Source: Xestospongia muta (lineage: Eukaryota > Porifera > Demospongiae > Haplosclerida > Petrosiidae). From it: a stretch of 64,000 nucleotides of DNA. Position 1 is the stretch's first letter, and each line of letters begins with the position of its first letter. Shown in pieces: positions 1 through 11,689 of the stretch. Where the stretch lies: the NCBI GenBank assembly GCA_963693285.1, contig OY848917.1, positions 32,499,245-32,563,244 of the forward strand, given 5' to 3'. The translations under genes and the position numbers were made by a program. The notes beneath the pieces were generated by a model. It was given only the letters and a program-made list of their open reading frames with translations. It did not search any database and was not told the DNA's origin.

Positions 1-19
1 CTCTAGTCCTAAGTCTCCG

Positions 20-1032
20 GCGAAAGCTAAGGTTAATGTCATCTGTCCTATGTGCTCTGATGAGATCATCGACCCAGTCGATAAGAAAAAAGGTTAGCAG
101 TCTATTTTATGTAACGACCCATGTAACAAGTGGCTCCATCATCAATGCACTGACTTATCTAAGGATGCTTTTGAAGCTGCTGGATCCTCTCCATACCCTT
201 TCTACTGTTCCCATTGCATTATTGCTGGACCAAAACAGGAGATAACTGAGCTCAAAGCTCAGCTGGAGAATCTCACTCGTGTGATCTCAACCTCAAATCA
301 GATTTTACCGTATTGAAATGCAGCTTCTCCCCTATTAATAAACCCATCCACTCTCAGGACCCAGGTGAGGCATGTCCGGAAAGTAGTTATTTACATCATT
401 CTGGTCATTTGGCCTTCCCTAAGAAGTCGATGCTCTTTCAGAATCACTCAGAAAGAAAGTTTAATCCATTATTCCAGGGTATACCCGAATCTCTACCCAG
501 TACCTCTTTTAGTGAGAGACTTCATAATGACTACAGTGCTGTTCTCTCAGCAATAGGTTCCACCGACGTTACTCATTCTGTTGTACGTGATTGTATTCAT
601 CTTGGCAAGTATCAAAGATCAAATCAACAACCAAGATCCTTATTAGTTAAATTTAACAACATTATAGTAGTTAACTCTGTGATTTCAAGCAGCTATAGAA
701 ACAAGTCATCTTCAAGTAACAATATTGTAATTAAACAAGATCTTTCTATACAAGAGAGACAAGATAATCCCATCCTGCTATAAGAACGTTATCAGCTTAT
801 ATCAGATAAATCTATTGACAAACATTTGATAAAGATTAAGAGGAACAAGATATTTATCAATAATAGACGATCCAACAACTTTGTTCCCTTTCCGTCTCTT
901 GGAGATTTAGCTCCTTCTCTTCCTAATGTAACTACAAGTAGTACATCAGATGATTCTTCCACAGTTAGTCAACTAACATCTCATACGTCTGAACAAGCAT
1001 CACCTCCTACTGCCTCCAGTAGCCATGTTTGA
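20..1032 (+). pseudogene. LINE ORF1 (PHD finger, RRM-like), copy 1
   Basis: The N-terminal part reads CPMC, then CNDPCNKW, HHQC and finally YCSHC, which is the Cys4-His-Cys3 spacing of a PHD finger. A short coiled coil beginning EITELKAQLENL follows. The next segment (313-783) contains FQGIPESL, SVVRDCIHLG, LLVKFNN and QDLSIQER, the pattern of the RNA-binding RRM-like domain of LINE ORF1 proteins. A stop falls inside the finger, another after the coiled coil (about position 315), and a TAA ends the RRM-like segment at 781. A Ser/Thr-rich stretch follows. ORF1 proteins bind the element RNA; this copy cannot make one. Confidence 0.75.
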
Positions 1033-1089
1033 CTAGATTTAACTCTAGAAGCCTTGTTAATAAGATTTCTCCTTTAAAATCTTTGGTAT

Positions 1090-3660
1090 ACTCTACTTAA
1101 TTTTTTATTGTGGCAGTAACTGAGCTTGGCTGTACAACCATATTTACAATAATGAGATACTACCCTCTGGCTACAGCATCTTTCTTACTGATCGCCTTAC
1201 TCGTGGAGGCAGTGTGCTTTATGCCACTGCCTCTCACTTACCAGTATGTCTCCTCAATTGACAAACTGACCCAGATATCATCAATTCTCACTCATCCTTC
1301 TATCATTATGTGTACTGTCTATGTCCCTCCATCTCCTAATGAGTCCTCTCAACTCTCACTTATTAACTATCTACATAATCTCTTCTTTTCCTCTCACACT
1401 GTCATTGTTCTCTGTGACTTCAATTGTCCAGATATTAACTGGGATCTTTACACTTCTACCTACCTTTCATTCCAAATGTGTGACTTTGTTTTTGATCTTG
1501 AATTATCTCAGATGATAGATGCTCCTACTGACACTAATTAAAATGTTTTAGGTTTAATTTTAACCAATTCTAGTGATAATCTGTCCAACTTAAACATAGA
1601 CCACAACCTTTTTACTTTATCTGATCACTTCACTATTACATTCATCTTGCAGCTACTATCAACAAGCCCCAAACGAGTCCATCACCTAACTAAATTCTTA
1701 AATTTCTCCAAAGCTGACTATGATAGTATGTCTGAATTCCTCCTTGACTGGGATTTTAGTGATTGTCTAAAATTTCTTCCATTTGGACTATATCTGGACT
1801 CACATTAAATCTGCCATTAATACCGCTATTAAAAAGTATGTTCCCTTGTCTTCTGCTGCTTGCCATTATTCTAATCTGCCTAAATGGTTTAATCAAACTT
1901 GCAGCACAATATCAACTGTCATAGGACTCTCCTACGGAAATACAGGTCTAATCCATCTCCATATCTTTTAGAAAAACTGTCCACCTCTAGAAAGCTTCTA
2001 TACAATGATATTGCTGGTGCGAAGTCCTCCTATATAACTCAGCTTATGAATAATAGCAAATCTAGTTTTTTTCTCTCAAATTCGTTCTACTACAATGCAA
2101 GATCAACTACCGCCACATGTATTCTTAAATTCTACTTTAGCTACGTCAGATGAAGAAAAAACCAACCTTCAATGTCACACCCAATCTTTCTGACATTAAT
2201 ATCTCCATACATGACACTTTCACAGCTCTAGCTAATCTCGATCCATTAAAGGCAACAGGAATAGATGGTATAGGTCCTAGACTACTCAAACATGTTCTAC
2301 TCCTCTGTGAACTCCTTTACAACATCTCTTCAGCATGTCTCTTAGGAATGCTAGTAAACCATCAGAATGGAAAATGCACAAAATTACTCCCATTTTTAAA
2401 TCCGGTGAGAAAACCTCTGTATGTAACTACAGACCTATTTCACTGCTATTTTTGTATCGAAAGTTCTTGAGAGATTAATATACAGCAAGGCAATTGGCTT
2501 CTTTTACCCTTCCTTTTCATGTTCACAGTTTGGTTTCTAGCAGGAAGATCTTCTCTACAACAACTACTGATCTTCCTATCTGATCTTCATAACAATATTG
2601 ACTATAAACTCCAGGCAGATGTTGTTTTATCTCGACTTTAGAGTGGCTCTTGACACTGTTCCCTATAACAAGCTTTTATGCAAATTGTGATTCCTGGGTA
2701 TCACAGGCAACTTGTGGTTATGGTTTAAATCGTAATTGAGTTCGAGGGTACAAACAGTCTCTATCAAAAATAATCTGTCTCAGTACTTGCCTGTAAATTT
2801 CAGTGTTCCCCAAGGCAGCATATTGGGACCGCTACTCTTTCTTATTTTTATAAATGACTTACCATCATATGTTCAAACATCTAAAATATTATTCTATGCT
2901 GATGACACTAAGTGTTATACTACCTTAAACTTCTCTCTTACCTCCAAAAAGACTTAGAAAGTCTCCATTTATGGAGTCAGTCTAACATAGCTTTCAATAG
3001 TGGTAAGACAACTCATCTCAGATTTAGTACTGTCAGTTGTCATATTCCTGTTAATCTCCTCCTTATTGATCAAGAGATATCCCAGAGTAATCATCAACGA
3101 GACCTGGATATAATTATCTCTGGAAATCTTTATTGGTCATCTCACTACACTTCAATAGTATCAAAAGCTCTAAATACCTTAGGGCTAATAAGAAGAACCG
3201 TTGGTACATCATCATCTATCCAAGTTCGAAAACTCCTCTATATCATCCTCGTACGATCACAAGTGACATAGTGTTCTCCTGTTTGGCGCCCACACCAAAT
3301 TAAAGACATCTGTCTTCTTGAAAGGGTTCAACAAAAGCCACCAAGTGGATATTAAATAACTACAAAACTGACTACAAGTCAAGACTGTGCACTTTGCAAC
3401 TACTTCCTCTGATGTGCTATATGAAATTAATGATATTGCTTTCTTTCTCAAATCTGTTAAGACTCCATGTCACGCTTAGATATTTCACAGTTTGTAACAT
3501 TCTCATCCTCCTCTACTCACTCCTATGGTTGTAAGCTGATACATAGATACTCTTGTCATAACTCATCACATCAATTTTATTTCACGAGACTACCTCGTTT
3601 GTGGAACAAACTGTCTGGTTTGGTGGATTTGCTAAACTGTTTGTTCACTGTGGCGAAGAA
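1090..3660 (+). pseudogene. LINE ORF2 endonuclease-reverse transcriptase, copy 1
   Basis: Pieces of an APE-type endonuclease (VTEL, CDFNCPDINWD, SDHFTIT) are followed by reverse-transcriptase motifs: KATGIDGIGPRLLK, then GVPQGSILGPLLF (here SVPQGS) near 2,800, and YADDT near 2,900, the catalytic box of RT. The far end reads RLPRLWNKLSGLV, the common LINE C-terminal signature. The frame is broken many times, for example at 1,540, 2,150 and 2,955. Compared with copy 2 it keeps about 183 bp (near 3,095-3,277) that copy 2 has lost. Confidence 0.85.
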
Positions 3661-3923
3661 GCAGTTGCACCAATTGATGTGGTCATCATTTATATCTCAT
3701 TTCAATCAAGATGATATTTGTACCTTCCACTTTCACTTCCATACAACAAATGTATTATGGCGTAAACTCATCTGTCAATTCTTTAGTAACCTATTTCTCT
3801 CTTATCCTCTACCCTCTTCTTTTACTGGGAGTCTGTGTGAATCACATTCTCAACATCAGTGCTGCTCCATTAAAATTACTCAATTTGTTCTGTAACATTC
3901 ATACTTTGTGTACTGAAAAGTCC

Positions 3924-3926
3924 ATA

Positions 3927-3987
<61 letters not shown>

Positions 3988-3988
3988 T
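3924..3988. repeat. (TAA)n microsatellite, LINE tail
   Basis: About 20 uninterrupted AAT/TAA units directly follow the LINE 3' end. The same tail follows copy 2 at 11,638-11,689 with fewer units, so the length differs between the duplicates. The microsatellite is the natural 3' terminus of the element. Confidence 0.95.
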
Positions 3989-4283
3989 TTGCCACATGGT
4001 CACCCATAATTGAATTTTCTACTTAACTATTCACTACACCCATAACTGTAAGAAATTGGCAAGGGATATTTTATGAGGAATTTAAATTCATGAAATTAGC
4101 AAAAAGTTTGCAACACAAATGTTTCCTGATATAATGGTATCATTTTCTACCTTTATCCAACTAGACTATGCATTTTGAAGTCAATAGATGTAATTGTAAT
4201 AATACTGTCTCATTTATTACCATAGATTCAAATACATGTACAGTGTGCAGCTGTTTATTCTATTTATGTCATACATTTATTAG

Positions 4284-4382
4284 GATGGAAAGACTGCATT
4301 CTATGTGGCTGCTGACAAGAACTATACTGATATTGCACTTCTTCTGATTGAGAGTGGCTGTTCTGTTGACATTAAGGATGAA
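4284..4382 (+). CDS. Ankyrin repeat exon A1
   Basis: A 99-nt exon encodes exactly one 33-residue ankyrin repeat, from DGKTAFYVAA to SVDIKDE. It is preceded by the acceptor ATTTATTAG and followed by GTGAGT. The repeat keeps the DGxTxxxxAA start, the ALLLIESG helix and the following D. Both ends are phase 0, so the exon can be gained or skipped without breaking the frame. Confidence 0.82.
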
Positions 4383-5376
4383 GTGAGTTAATATAGGTTG
4401 CACACTTACTAGCATAGCTACTTATGATATTAGTTCATATGTTTACATATCACAAGCTAGCATCATAGCTAACAGTCAAATCTCTCCACGTCATTAAAAA
4501 ATTTCTAAATACGTGTACATAAATACATTTATACTTTACATATATATGTTAGTTAATTTGTGTTGTCTGTATCACACTTAGATTTGAAATAAGTTGTAGT
4601 AGTGATTAACAAAGCCACTTACATAGTAGTTCATATGTTTATATGTCTGTACTTAAAGAAGCTACCCTCTCTTCAGCTAATCGGTAAATGCTTCACTTTA
4701 TGAACAAACTAATGGGTATAGTATGGTCTAGAAGCAAAGTAGGTCTATTGGCCTATTGGAATATGTGGAATGTAAAACAGTAGTCTTGTCTATAGACTAT
4801 CACAGTAAATTAAAGTCTTGTATTTTGTCTCGATTATCTTATGACAAGAAATATTAGAATTACACACAAGTCTTGTCTCTTGTCAAGTCTAACAATAGTA
4901 ACTAGTTTCAGATGTCATGTGATGATAATGACATTTGTATAATGAAATTGTATTTAGTCATTGCCACAATACTGGTGTACATGTAATTTCCTGTACCAAG
5001 AAAATTAATCAAAGATATCATACTACATTTCACTATGAGGCACAGTTATTTGGGACAAGACTAACTAGCCTCAGCCAATCATTTTGACAACAGTAGGAGG
5101 GGCTAGCTTATTAAACATCTATCATTTTATATAATGAAACATAATTGGTAGTAGACTTATTACATGTGGTCAAAATCTATATGTAGTTGTCTTCTTTCTA
5201 TATATCTTTGATTATCTAAATATTGAGAGGAAAAAATTAGAAAAAATCACATCTTTTAGTCTCTATAGTTTATAGGATATAATTATACAACATATTGTAT
5301 TTACATATATACTATATTCTATGTATTAAATATTTACATCACATACATATATGTATCATGAATATGTAAATATATA

Positions 5377-5636
5377 CATTAATCTACTATAGTAGCATAA
5401 TTACTGCATAATAGCAAGTGACTTATTACACTGTCTTTGTATTTTTAGTATGATGACACTGCCTCACACTATGCAGCCTACAATAACAATGTTGACCTTA
5501 TTATGGCATTAATCTACTATAATAACATCATAACTACATAATAGCAAGTGACTTAATACACTGTCTTTATATTTTTAGAATGATGACACTGCTTTACACT
5601 GGGCAATCTACAGTAACAATGTTGACCTTATTAGGG
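5377..5636. repeat. 130-bp internal tandem duplication
   Basis: The segment beginning CATTAATCTAC at 5,377 begins again at 5,507, and the exon acceptors at 5,448 and 5,578 are likewise 130 bp apart. The duplicated piece contains intron end plus the first part of the B-type ankyrin exon. Unit 2 has only one copy here, so the duplication is specific to unit 1, or was lost from unit 2. Confidence 0.85.
5449..5507 (+). pseudogene. Truncated ankyrin exon B1'
   Basis: It starts like exon B2 (acceptor TTTTTAG, then YDDTASHYAAYNNNVDLI), but after 59 nt it runs straight into a second copy of the intron sequence that lies before it, so the second half of the repeat and the donor site are gone. If retained it leads to a stop a few codons later (TAA at about 5,539). 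The sequence is a product of the 130-bp duplication. Confidence 0.75.
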
Positions 5637-5677
5637 CAATTGTGAACCATACTGTTCAAATTGATGCTAAAAATAAG
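5579..5677 (+). CDS. Ankyrin repeat exon B1
   Basis: A 99-nt phase 0-0 exon between TTTTTAG and GTGAGT encodes NDDTALHWAIYSNNVDLI and ends QIDAKNK. It has the canonical TALHWA form, whereas the B-type copies at 5,449 and 13,157 read TASHYA. It is therefore closer to B3 (19,247) than to its neighbour 130 bp upstream. Confidence 0.82.
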
Positions 5678-5749
5678 GTGAGTATATATTTAAAACTACA
5701 ACTATGTTAAGAACCTTCCCTTATACAAGATTGTACTTTTGATATCTAG

Positions 5750-6135
5750 AGAAGTAAATTAGAATAACTAACAATTATAATCATCGATAATATTATTCAG
5801 GATATATTAAAATTACTTTAACTGGTACTTCAATTATATACTTAGTGTATATAACTTCATAACTAAAGTTTTCAAACCTGAGAATGTCTTTGTGTTCCCA
5901 ACACATGATGAATTCAGGAAAAAGCATACATTCTTTCAAGAGTTGATAAAGATAAACAGTCCTTGGCTAATTTATTCCAAATTACTTGATGGAGGTTTTT
6001 GTCTTTTATTATTTCTGCGTGAGCAAGCCATAGTAGTAGTGATCTTGGTGTGTTAGTTAGTTGGCCAATGAAGACTTTCTACAAAGCCACAGAGATATTG
6101 AGAAGACACAGAAGTCTGCAACAGTTGTGCACTCC
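5750..6135 (+). pseudogene. hAT-like transposase N-terminal fragment (a1)
   Basis: The stretch can be read as KVFKPENVFVFPTHDEF, then INSPWLIYSKLLDGGFCL and, after a shift, MKTFYKATEILRRHRSLQ. This matches the TTF-type zinc-finger N-terminus found before DUF4371 in hAT-like proteins related to P52rIPK/ZMYM (FxFPxT..F....WL.YSK..GGFCL.C). Only the N-terminal part is present. The same 380 bp occurs again at 7,538, 13,328, 15,117 and 16,273. Confidence 0.65.
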
Positions 6136-7320
6136 TGCTATAATTGATAAAATGGAACTTAAACAGTGACATTGTATCACAAACGTCTTACCAATAAATA
6201 CTAACAAAGACACCTCTCTAATATAAGTGACCCTCCAGTCGATTCCCATTTTACTTACTCTAATATTGTGCTCTGTTTGGCTTCTGAATTATATTTGTAA
6301 GTCTCATATTAATTATAATTGATGTAGGCTGAACTTTGAATATATTATCTTTGTAAAACATCATGTCAATGTCATTTAGTCTGTCTCTATCATAATATTT
6401 GCTTTGTTTGCTTCTACCTGATATGAGATGATATCTATACACACATAAGGACACATTTGTAGAGAGAGATATACATCTGCAGGGAGAGGTACTTTCATGC
6501 ATTTAAGTGAGTTGTTCTCTTGGTTGATATGGCAATATTACAGTAGGCATCATTTCCAGAGGTTTGTGTGATGATCAAGTATTGTTGCATTCTACCAATC
6601 TGTGGTATGATCAGTCCATGTCTTGTAAATGTGTTTAGCTATAGCACTAGTGTTTGTGTTTTGTCAATCAAGATTTCTCTAGGGTTGCCTGACATCTTGG
6701 TGTATAGCAACAATATCATTTTGAGAATGCTCAGATGTGTTGATAGCATTATGAATCTTGATAGTGTTGACTTTGATACAGATGCTGCATATCCTTATAA
6801 ACTATAGAATATATATTACATAATAACACCTGAATTTAATTGCAAATACAAGGTAGCAAAAAACCTTAAGAAATTGTTAGACCAGCAACTTTAAGAGCAT
6901 TACTATAATTGAATTATTTTTTAAGATAATCATTCAAGCTTATGAGCCAGAAGGTTCCAAGCAGTTTTGGAATAGACATTCTAAGATTTCCATGTATGAT
7001 ATAATATATATATATATCTTCTGTCATGCTAAAATTGGTCATTGTGTTTGTATGGGCTCCTGTAAATGTATGTGTCACTCTCCAAGAGTAGATCTAGGGA
7101 GGTGTCTGGGGTGCACATGCACTCCCTTTTTTATTCTATATTGTATTCATGGTCAAATCATTCAAGTCAGTCCTGTGGTAATAATTATTACTTTATGTAT
7201 ATTCATAGCAAATTCTTGCAACTATATACACCTTACAAAAATATACCTCAATGTTTTTATAAATGTCATAATATAATAATTGTTGAGGTAAGCCACATGT
7301 ACCCAATAATATTGTGAATG
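6136..7320. other. Intron sequence, no gene recognised
   Basis: Two short ORFs (minus 6,260-6,502, 80 codons; plus 6,568-6,807, 79 codons) are present and also occur in unit 2. They match nothing I know and lack splice or start context. Their conservation is explained by the recent block duplication, not by selection. Confidence 0.5.
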
Positions 7321-7947
7321 TGGCAAAGTGCCAAGTAACATTGACTTCTTTGGGAATAGTTGCTGTTACTCCTCCTGAGAAAAGGATAGCATCTAAAAAT
7401 GATGGCCTTCTACTCTAGCCTTAATTCTAGCTCTTCTAGTAGCTTTATTTCAAATAAAAAAGCTTTTCTGAGTTACAATGTCCTTATGACATTGGTGAAG
7501 TTTATGATATTGCCAACACTCTCACCAATCTAGAGAAGTAAATTAGAATAACTAACAATTATAATTATCGATAATATTATTCAGGATATATTAAAATTAC
7601 TTTAACTGGTACTTCAATTATATACTTAGTAAATATAACTTCATAACTAAAGTTTTCAAACCTGATAATGTCTTTGTGTTCCCAACACATGACGAATTCA
7701 AGAAAAAGCATGCATTTTCTCAACAGTTGATAAAGATAAACAGTCCTTGGCTAATTTATTACAAATTACTTGATGGAAGTTTATCTCTTTCTTGTGTCAT
7801 TTCCGCATGACCAAGCTGTGGTAGTAGTGATCTTGGTGTGTTAGTTAGTTGGCCAATGAAGACTTTCTACAAAGCCACAGAGATATTGAAAAGACACAGA
7901 ACTCTGCAATATCGTAAAAATTCTATTGCTGATACGGTTTCCTTTCT
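7321..7947 (+). pseudogene. hAT-like transposase N-terminal fragment (b1)
   Basis: It reads CPYDIGEVYDIANTLTNLEK, then FKPDNVFVFPTHDEFKKK, SPWLIYYKLLDG and RKNSIADMVSF in shifting frames. DIG..., LTxLEK, FxFPxT and the WL.YxK..GGFCL region are the ordered N-terminal landmarks of hAT proteins with a TTF zinc finger followed by DUF4371. It is cut off at 7,947-7,950 by the duplication junction, where LINE sequence starts. The complete equivalent continues at 14,890-16,075. Confidence 0.7.
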
Positions 7948-7950
7948 TGA

Positions 7951-8920
7951 GATCATCGACCCAGTCGATAAGAAAAAAGGTTAGCAGTCTATTTTATGTA
8001 ATGACCCATGTAACAAGTGGTTCCATTATCAATGCACTGACTTATCTAAGGATGCTTTTGAAGCTGCTGGATTCTCTCCATACCCTTTCTACTGTTCCCA
8101 TTGCGTAATTGCTGGACAAAAACTGGAGATAACTGAGCTCAAAGCTCAGCTGGAGAATCTCACTCATGTGATCTCAACCTCAAATCAGATTTTACTGAAT
8201 TGAAATGCAGCTTCTCCCTTATTAATAAACCCATCCACTCTCAGGACCCAGGAGAGTCATGTCCGGAAAGTAGTTATTTACATCATTCTGATCATTTGGC
8301 CTTCCCTAAGAAGTCGATGCCCCTTCATAATCACTCAGAAAAAAAGTTTAATCTATTATTCCAGGGTATACCCGAATCTCTACCCAGTACCTCTTTTAGT
8401 GAGAGACTTGATAATGACTACAGTGCTGTTCTCTCAGCAATAGGTTCCACTGATGTTACTCATTCTGTTGTACGTGATTGTATTCATCTTGCAAGTATCA
8501 AAGATCAAATCAACGACCAAGACCCTTATAAGTTAAATTTAACAACATTAAAGTAGTTAACTCTGTGATTTCAAGCAACTATAGAAACAAGTCATCTTCA
8601 AGTAACAATATTGTAATTAAACAAGATCTTTCTATACAAGAGAGACGAGATAATCCCATCCTGCTAAAAGAATGTTATCAGCTTATATCAGATAAATATA
8701 TTCACAAACATTTGATAAAAATTAAGAGGAACAATATATTTATCAATAATAGACGATCCAACAACTTTGTTTTCCTTTCCGTCTCTTGGAGATTTAGCTC
8801 CTTCTCTTCCTAATGTAACTACAAGTAGTACATCAGATGATTCTTCCACAGTTAGTCAACTAACATCTCATACATCTGAACAAGCATCACCTCCTACTCC
8901 CTCCAGTAGCCATGTTTGAC
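7951..8920 (+). pseudogene. LINE ORF1, copy 2
   Basis: It starts within the PHD finger (the first CPMC pair is missing because of the breakpoint), continues through CNDPCNKWFHYQC and YCSHC, the coiled coil and the RRM-like region (FQGIPESLPS, SVVRDCIHLA, QDLSIQERRDNPIL). In this copy the codon that is a stop at 781 in copy 1 is a Lys (ILLKECYQ), which shows that the two copies have kept different parts of the frame. Confidence 0.72.
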
Positions 8921-8968
8921 TAGATTTTCTCTAGAAGCCTTGTTAATAAGATTTCTCCTTTCAAATCT

Positions 8969-9688
8969 TTGGTATACTTTACTCAATTTTTTATTGTGGC
9001 AGTAACTGAGACTTGGCTGTACAACCATATTTACAATAATGAGATACTACCGTCTGGCTACAGCATCTTTCGTACTGATCGCCCTACTGGTGGAGGCAGT
9101 GTGCTTTATGCCACTGCCTCTCACTTACCAGTATGTCTCCTCAATTCACAAACTGACCCAGATATTATCACTATTAAAATTCAAACTCATCCTCCTATCA
9201 TTATGTGTACTGTCTATGTCCCTCCATCTCCTAATGAGTCCTCTCAACTCTCACTTATTAACTATCTACATAATCTCTTCTCTTCCTCTCACACTCTCAT
9301 TGTTCTCTGTGACTTCAATTGCCCTGATATTAACTGGGATCTTTACACTTCTACCTCTGAGTTTTCACACCAACTGTGTGACTTGGTTTTTGATCTTGAA
9401 TTATCTCAGATGATCGATGGTCCTACTCACACTAAAGGGAATGTTTTAGATTTAATTTTAACCAATTCTAGTGATAATCTTTTCAATTTTAACATAGACC
9501 ACAACCTTTTTACTTTCTCTGATCACTTCACTATCACATTCATCTTGCAGCTACTATCAACAAGCCCCAAACCAGTCCATCAACTAAATAAATTCTTAAA
9601 TTTCTCCAAAGCTGACTATGATAGTATATCTGAATTCCTCCTTGACTGGGATTTTAGTGATTGTCTAAATTCCTCTCATTTGGATTAA
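8969..9688 (+). pseudogene. LINE ORF2 endonuclease domain, copy 2
   Basis: A 239-codon open stretch carries the APE endonuclease landmarks in order: VTETWL, FRTDRPTGGGS, CTVYVPPS, CDFNCPDINWD (the usual G before DFN is C), GNVLDLILTN and FSDHFTIT. The catalytic Glu of ETW and the terminal SDH are present. The endonuclease nicks target DNA for priming. It ends at TAA 9,686-9,688, shortly after the domain. Confidence 0.85.
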
Positions 9689-10221
9689 ATCTGGACTCAC
9701 ATTAAATCTGCCATTAATACCGCTATTAAAAAGTATGTTCTCTTGTCTTCTGCTGCTTGCCGTTATTCTAATCTGCCTAAATGGTTTAATCAAACTTGCA
9801 GGACAATATCAACTGTCATAGGACTCTCCTACGGAAATAAAGGTCTAATCCATCTCCATATCTTTTAGAAAAAGTGTCCACCTCTAGGAAGCTGCTAGAC
9901 AATGATATTGCTTATGCAAAGTCCTCCTATATAACTTAACTTGTGAATAATAGCAAATCTAGTTTTTTTTCCCTCAAATTCATTCTATTTCAATGCAAGA
10001 TCAACTACTGCTGCATGTATTCTTAAATTCTACTTCAGCTACGTCAGATAAAAAAAAAAGCCAACCTCCAATGTCACACCCAATTTTTCTGACACTGATA
10101 TCTCCATACATGACACTTTCACAGCTCTAGCTAATCTCGATCCACTGAAGGCAACAGGAATAGATGACTACTCAAAACATGTTCTACTCCTCTGTGAACT
10201 CCTTTACAACATCTCTTCAAC

Positions 10222-11356
10222 ATGTCTCTTAAGAATATTAGTATACCATCAGAATGGAAAATACACAAAATTACTCCCATTTTTAAATCCGGTGAGAAAA
10301 CCTCTGTATGTAACTACAGACCTATTTCACTGCTATCTTCAGTATTAAAAGTTTTTGAGAGATTAATATACAGCAAGGCAATTGGCTTCCTTTACCCTTC
10401 CTTTTCATTCTCACAATTTGGTTTCTAGCAGGAAGATCTACTCTACAACAACTACTGATCTTCCTATCTGATCTTCATAACAATAGTGACAATAAACTCC
10501 AGACAGATGTTGTTTATCTCAACTTTAAAACAGCTCTCGACACTGTTTCCCATAACAAGCTTTTATGCAAATTGTGGTTCATGGGTATCACAGGCAACTT
10601 GTTGTTATGGTTTAAATCATACTAGTTCGAGGCTACAAACAGTCTCTATCAAAAATTATCTGTCTCAGTACTTGCCTCTAAATTTCGGTGTTCCCCAAGG
10701 CAGCATATTAGGACCGCTACTCTTTCTTATTTTTATAAATGACTTACCATCATATGTTCAAACATCTAAAATATTACTCTATGCTGATGACACTAAGTGT
10801 TATACTACCTCAAACTTCTCTCTTACCTCCAAAAAGACTTAGAAAGTCTCCATTTATGGAGTCAGTCTAACATAGCTTTCAATAGTGCTAAGACAACTCA
10901 CCTCAGATTTAATACTGTCAGTTGTCATATTCCTGTAAATCTCCTCCTTAATGATCAAGAGATATCCCAGAGTAATCATCAACATACTCTTCTCCTTTTT
11001 GGTGCCCACACCAAATTAAAGACATCATACTTCTTGAAAGGGTTTAACAAAAAGCCACCAGGTGGATATTAAATGACTACAAAACTGACTACAAGTCAAG
11101 ACTGTGCTCTTTGCAACTACTTCCTCTGATGATGCTATGTGAAATTAGTGATATTGCTTTCTTTCTCAAATCTGTTAAGACTCTATGTCACGCTTTTGAT
11201 ATTTCACAGTTTGTAACATTCTCATCCTCCTCTACTCACTCCTATGGTTGTAAGCTGATACATAGATATACTCTTGTCAAAACTCATCACGTCAATTTTA
11301 TTTCACGAGACTACCTCGTTTGTGGAACAAACTGTCTGGTTTGGTGGATTTGCTAA
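10222..11356 (+). pseudogene. LINE ORF2 reverse transcriptase, copy 2
   Basis: Fragments in several frames give PSEWKIHKITPIFKSGEK, NYRPISLLSSVLKVFERL, GVPQGSILGPLLFLIFIND and LLYADDTKCY, the ordered RT motifs including the YADD active site. Stops separate the parts at 10,426, 10,840 and 11,070, and the 183-bp deletion removes sequence between the RT core and the C-terminal tail. Confidence 0.85.
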
Positions 11357-11637
11357 ACTGTTTGTTCACTGTGGCGAAGAAGTAGTTGCACCAATTGATG
11401 TGGTCATCATTTATAGCTCATTTCAATCAAGATGATATTTGTACCTTCCACTTTCGCTTCCATACAACAAATGTATTATGGCGTAAACTCATCTGTCAAT
11501 TCTTTAGTAACCTATTTCTCTCTTATCCTCTTCTTTTACTGGGAGTCTGCGTGAATCACATTCTCAACATCAGTACTGCTCCATTAAAATTACTCAATTT
11601 GTTCTGTATCATTCATACTTTGTGTACTGAAAAGTCC

Positions 11638-11640
11638 ATA

Positions 11641-11689
<49 letters not shown>
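11638..11689. repeat. (TAA)n microsatellite, LINE copy 2 tail
   Basis: About 17 AAT/TAA units end the second LINE copy, a few fewer than at copy 1, which is consistent with slippage since the duplication. Confidence 0.95.

Larger units (their letters stand above)
1..3990 (+). mobile_element. CR1/L2-like LINE, copy 1 (degraded)
   Basis: A non-LTR retrotransposon is recognisable from start to tail. It has an ORF1 with a PHD-type zinc finger, a coiled coil and an RRM-like region, then an apurinic endonuclease, a reverse transcriptase and a typical C-terminal tail, and it ends in a long TAA microsatellite. ORF1 with a PHD finger and a short-tandem-repeat tail fit the CR1/L2 group of the Jockey superfamily; the exact clade is inference. 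Stops and frameshifts occur throughout, so it is dead. The 5' end lies outside the window. It sits upstream of, or in an intron of, the ankyrin-ROC gene in the same orientation, and its sequence from position 61 on is repeated at 7,948. Confidence 0.88.
61..7947. repeat. Tandem segmental duplication, unit 1
   Basis: This 7.9-kb block holds the LINE, ankyrin exon A1, ankyrin exons B1' and B1, and two hAT N-terminal fragments. It repeats almost base for base from 7,948 to 15,527. Unit 1 is about 307 bp longer, mainly because of a 130-bp internal duplication around 5,377-5,636 and about 183 bp that unit 2 has lost from its LINE. Unit boundaries were placed where unit 1 jumps from hAT sequence (TTTCTTGA) into LINE sequence (TGAGATCATCGAC). 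Confidence 0.9.

Noticed and set aside
6260..6807. ORFs of 80 and 79 codons conserved between the two large units
   Set aside because: Conservation only reflects the recent duplication. Neither has a family, a start context or splice sites.
6992..7317. Overlapping 94- and 83-codon ORFs, also present at 14,632-14,897
   Set aside because: Presence in both places is explained by the block duplication. They overlap in two frames and have no recognisable domain.
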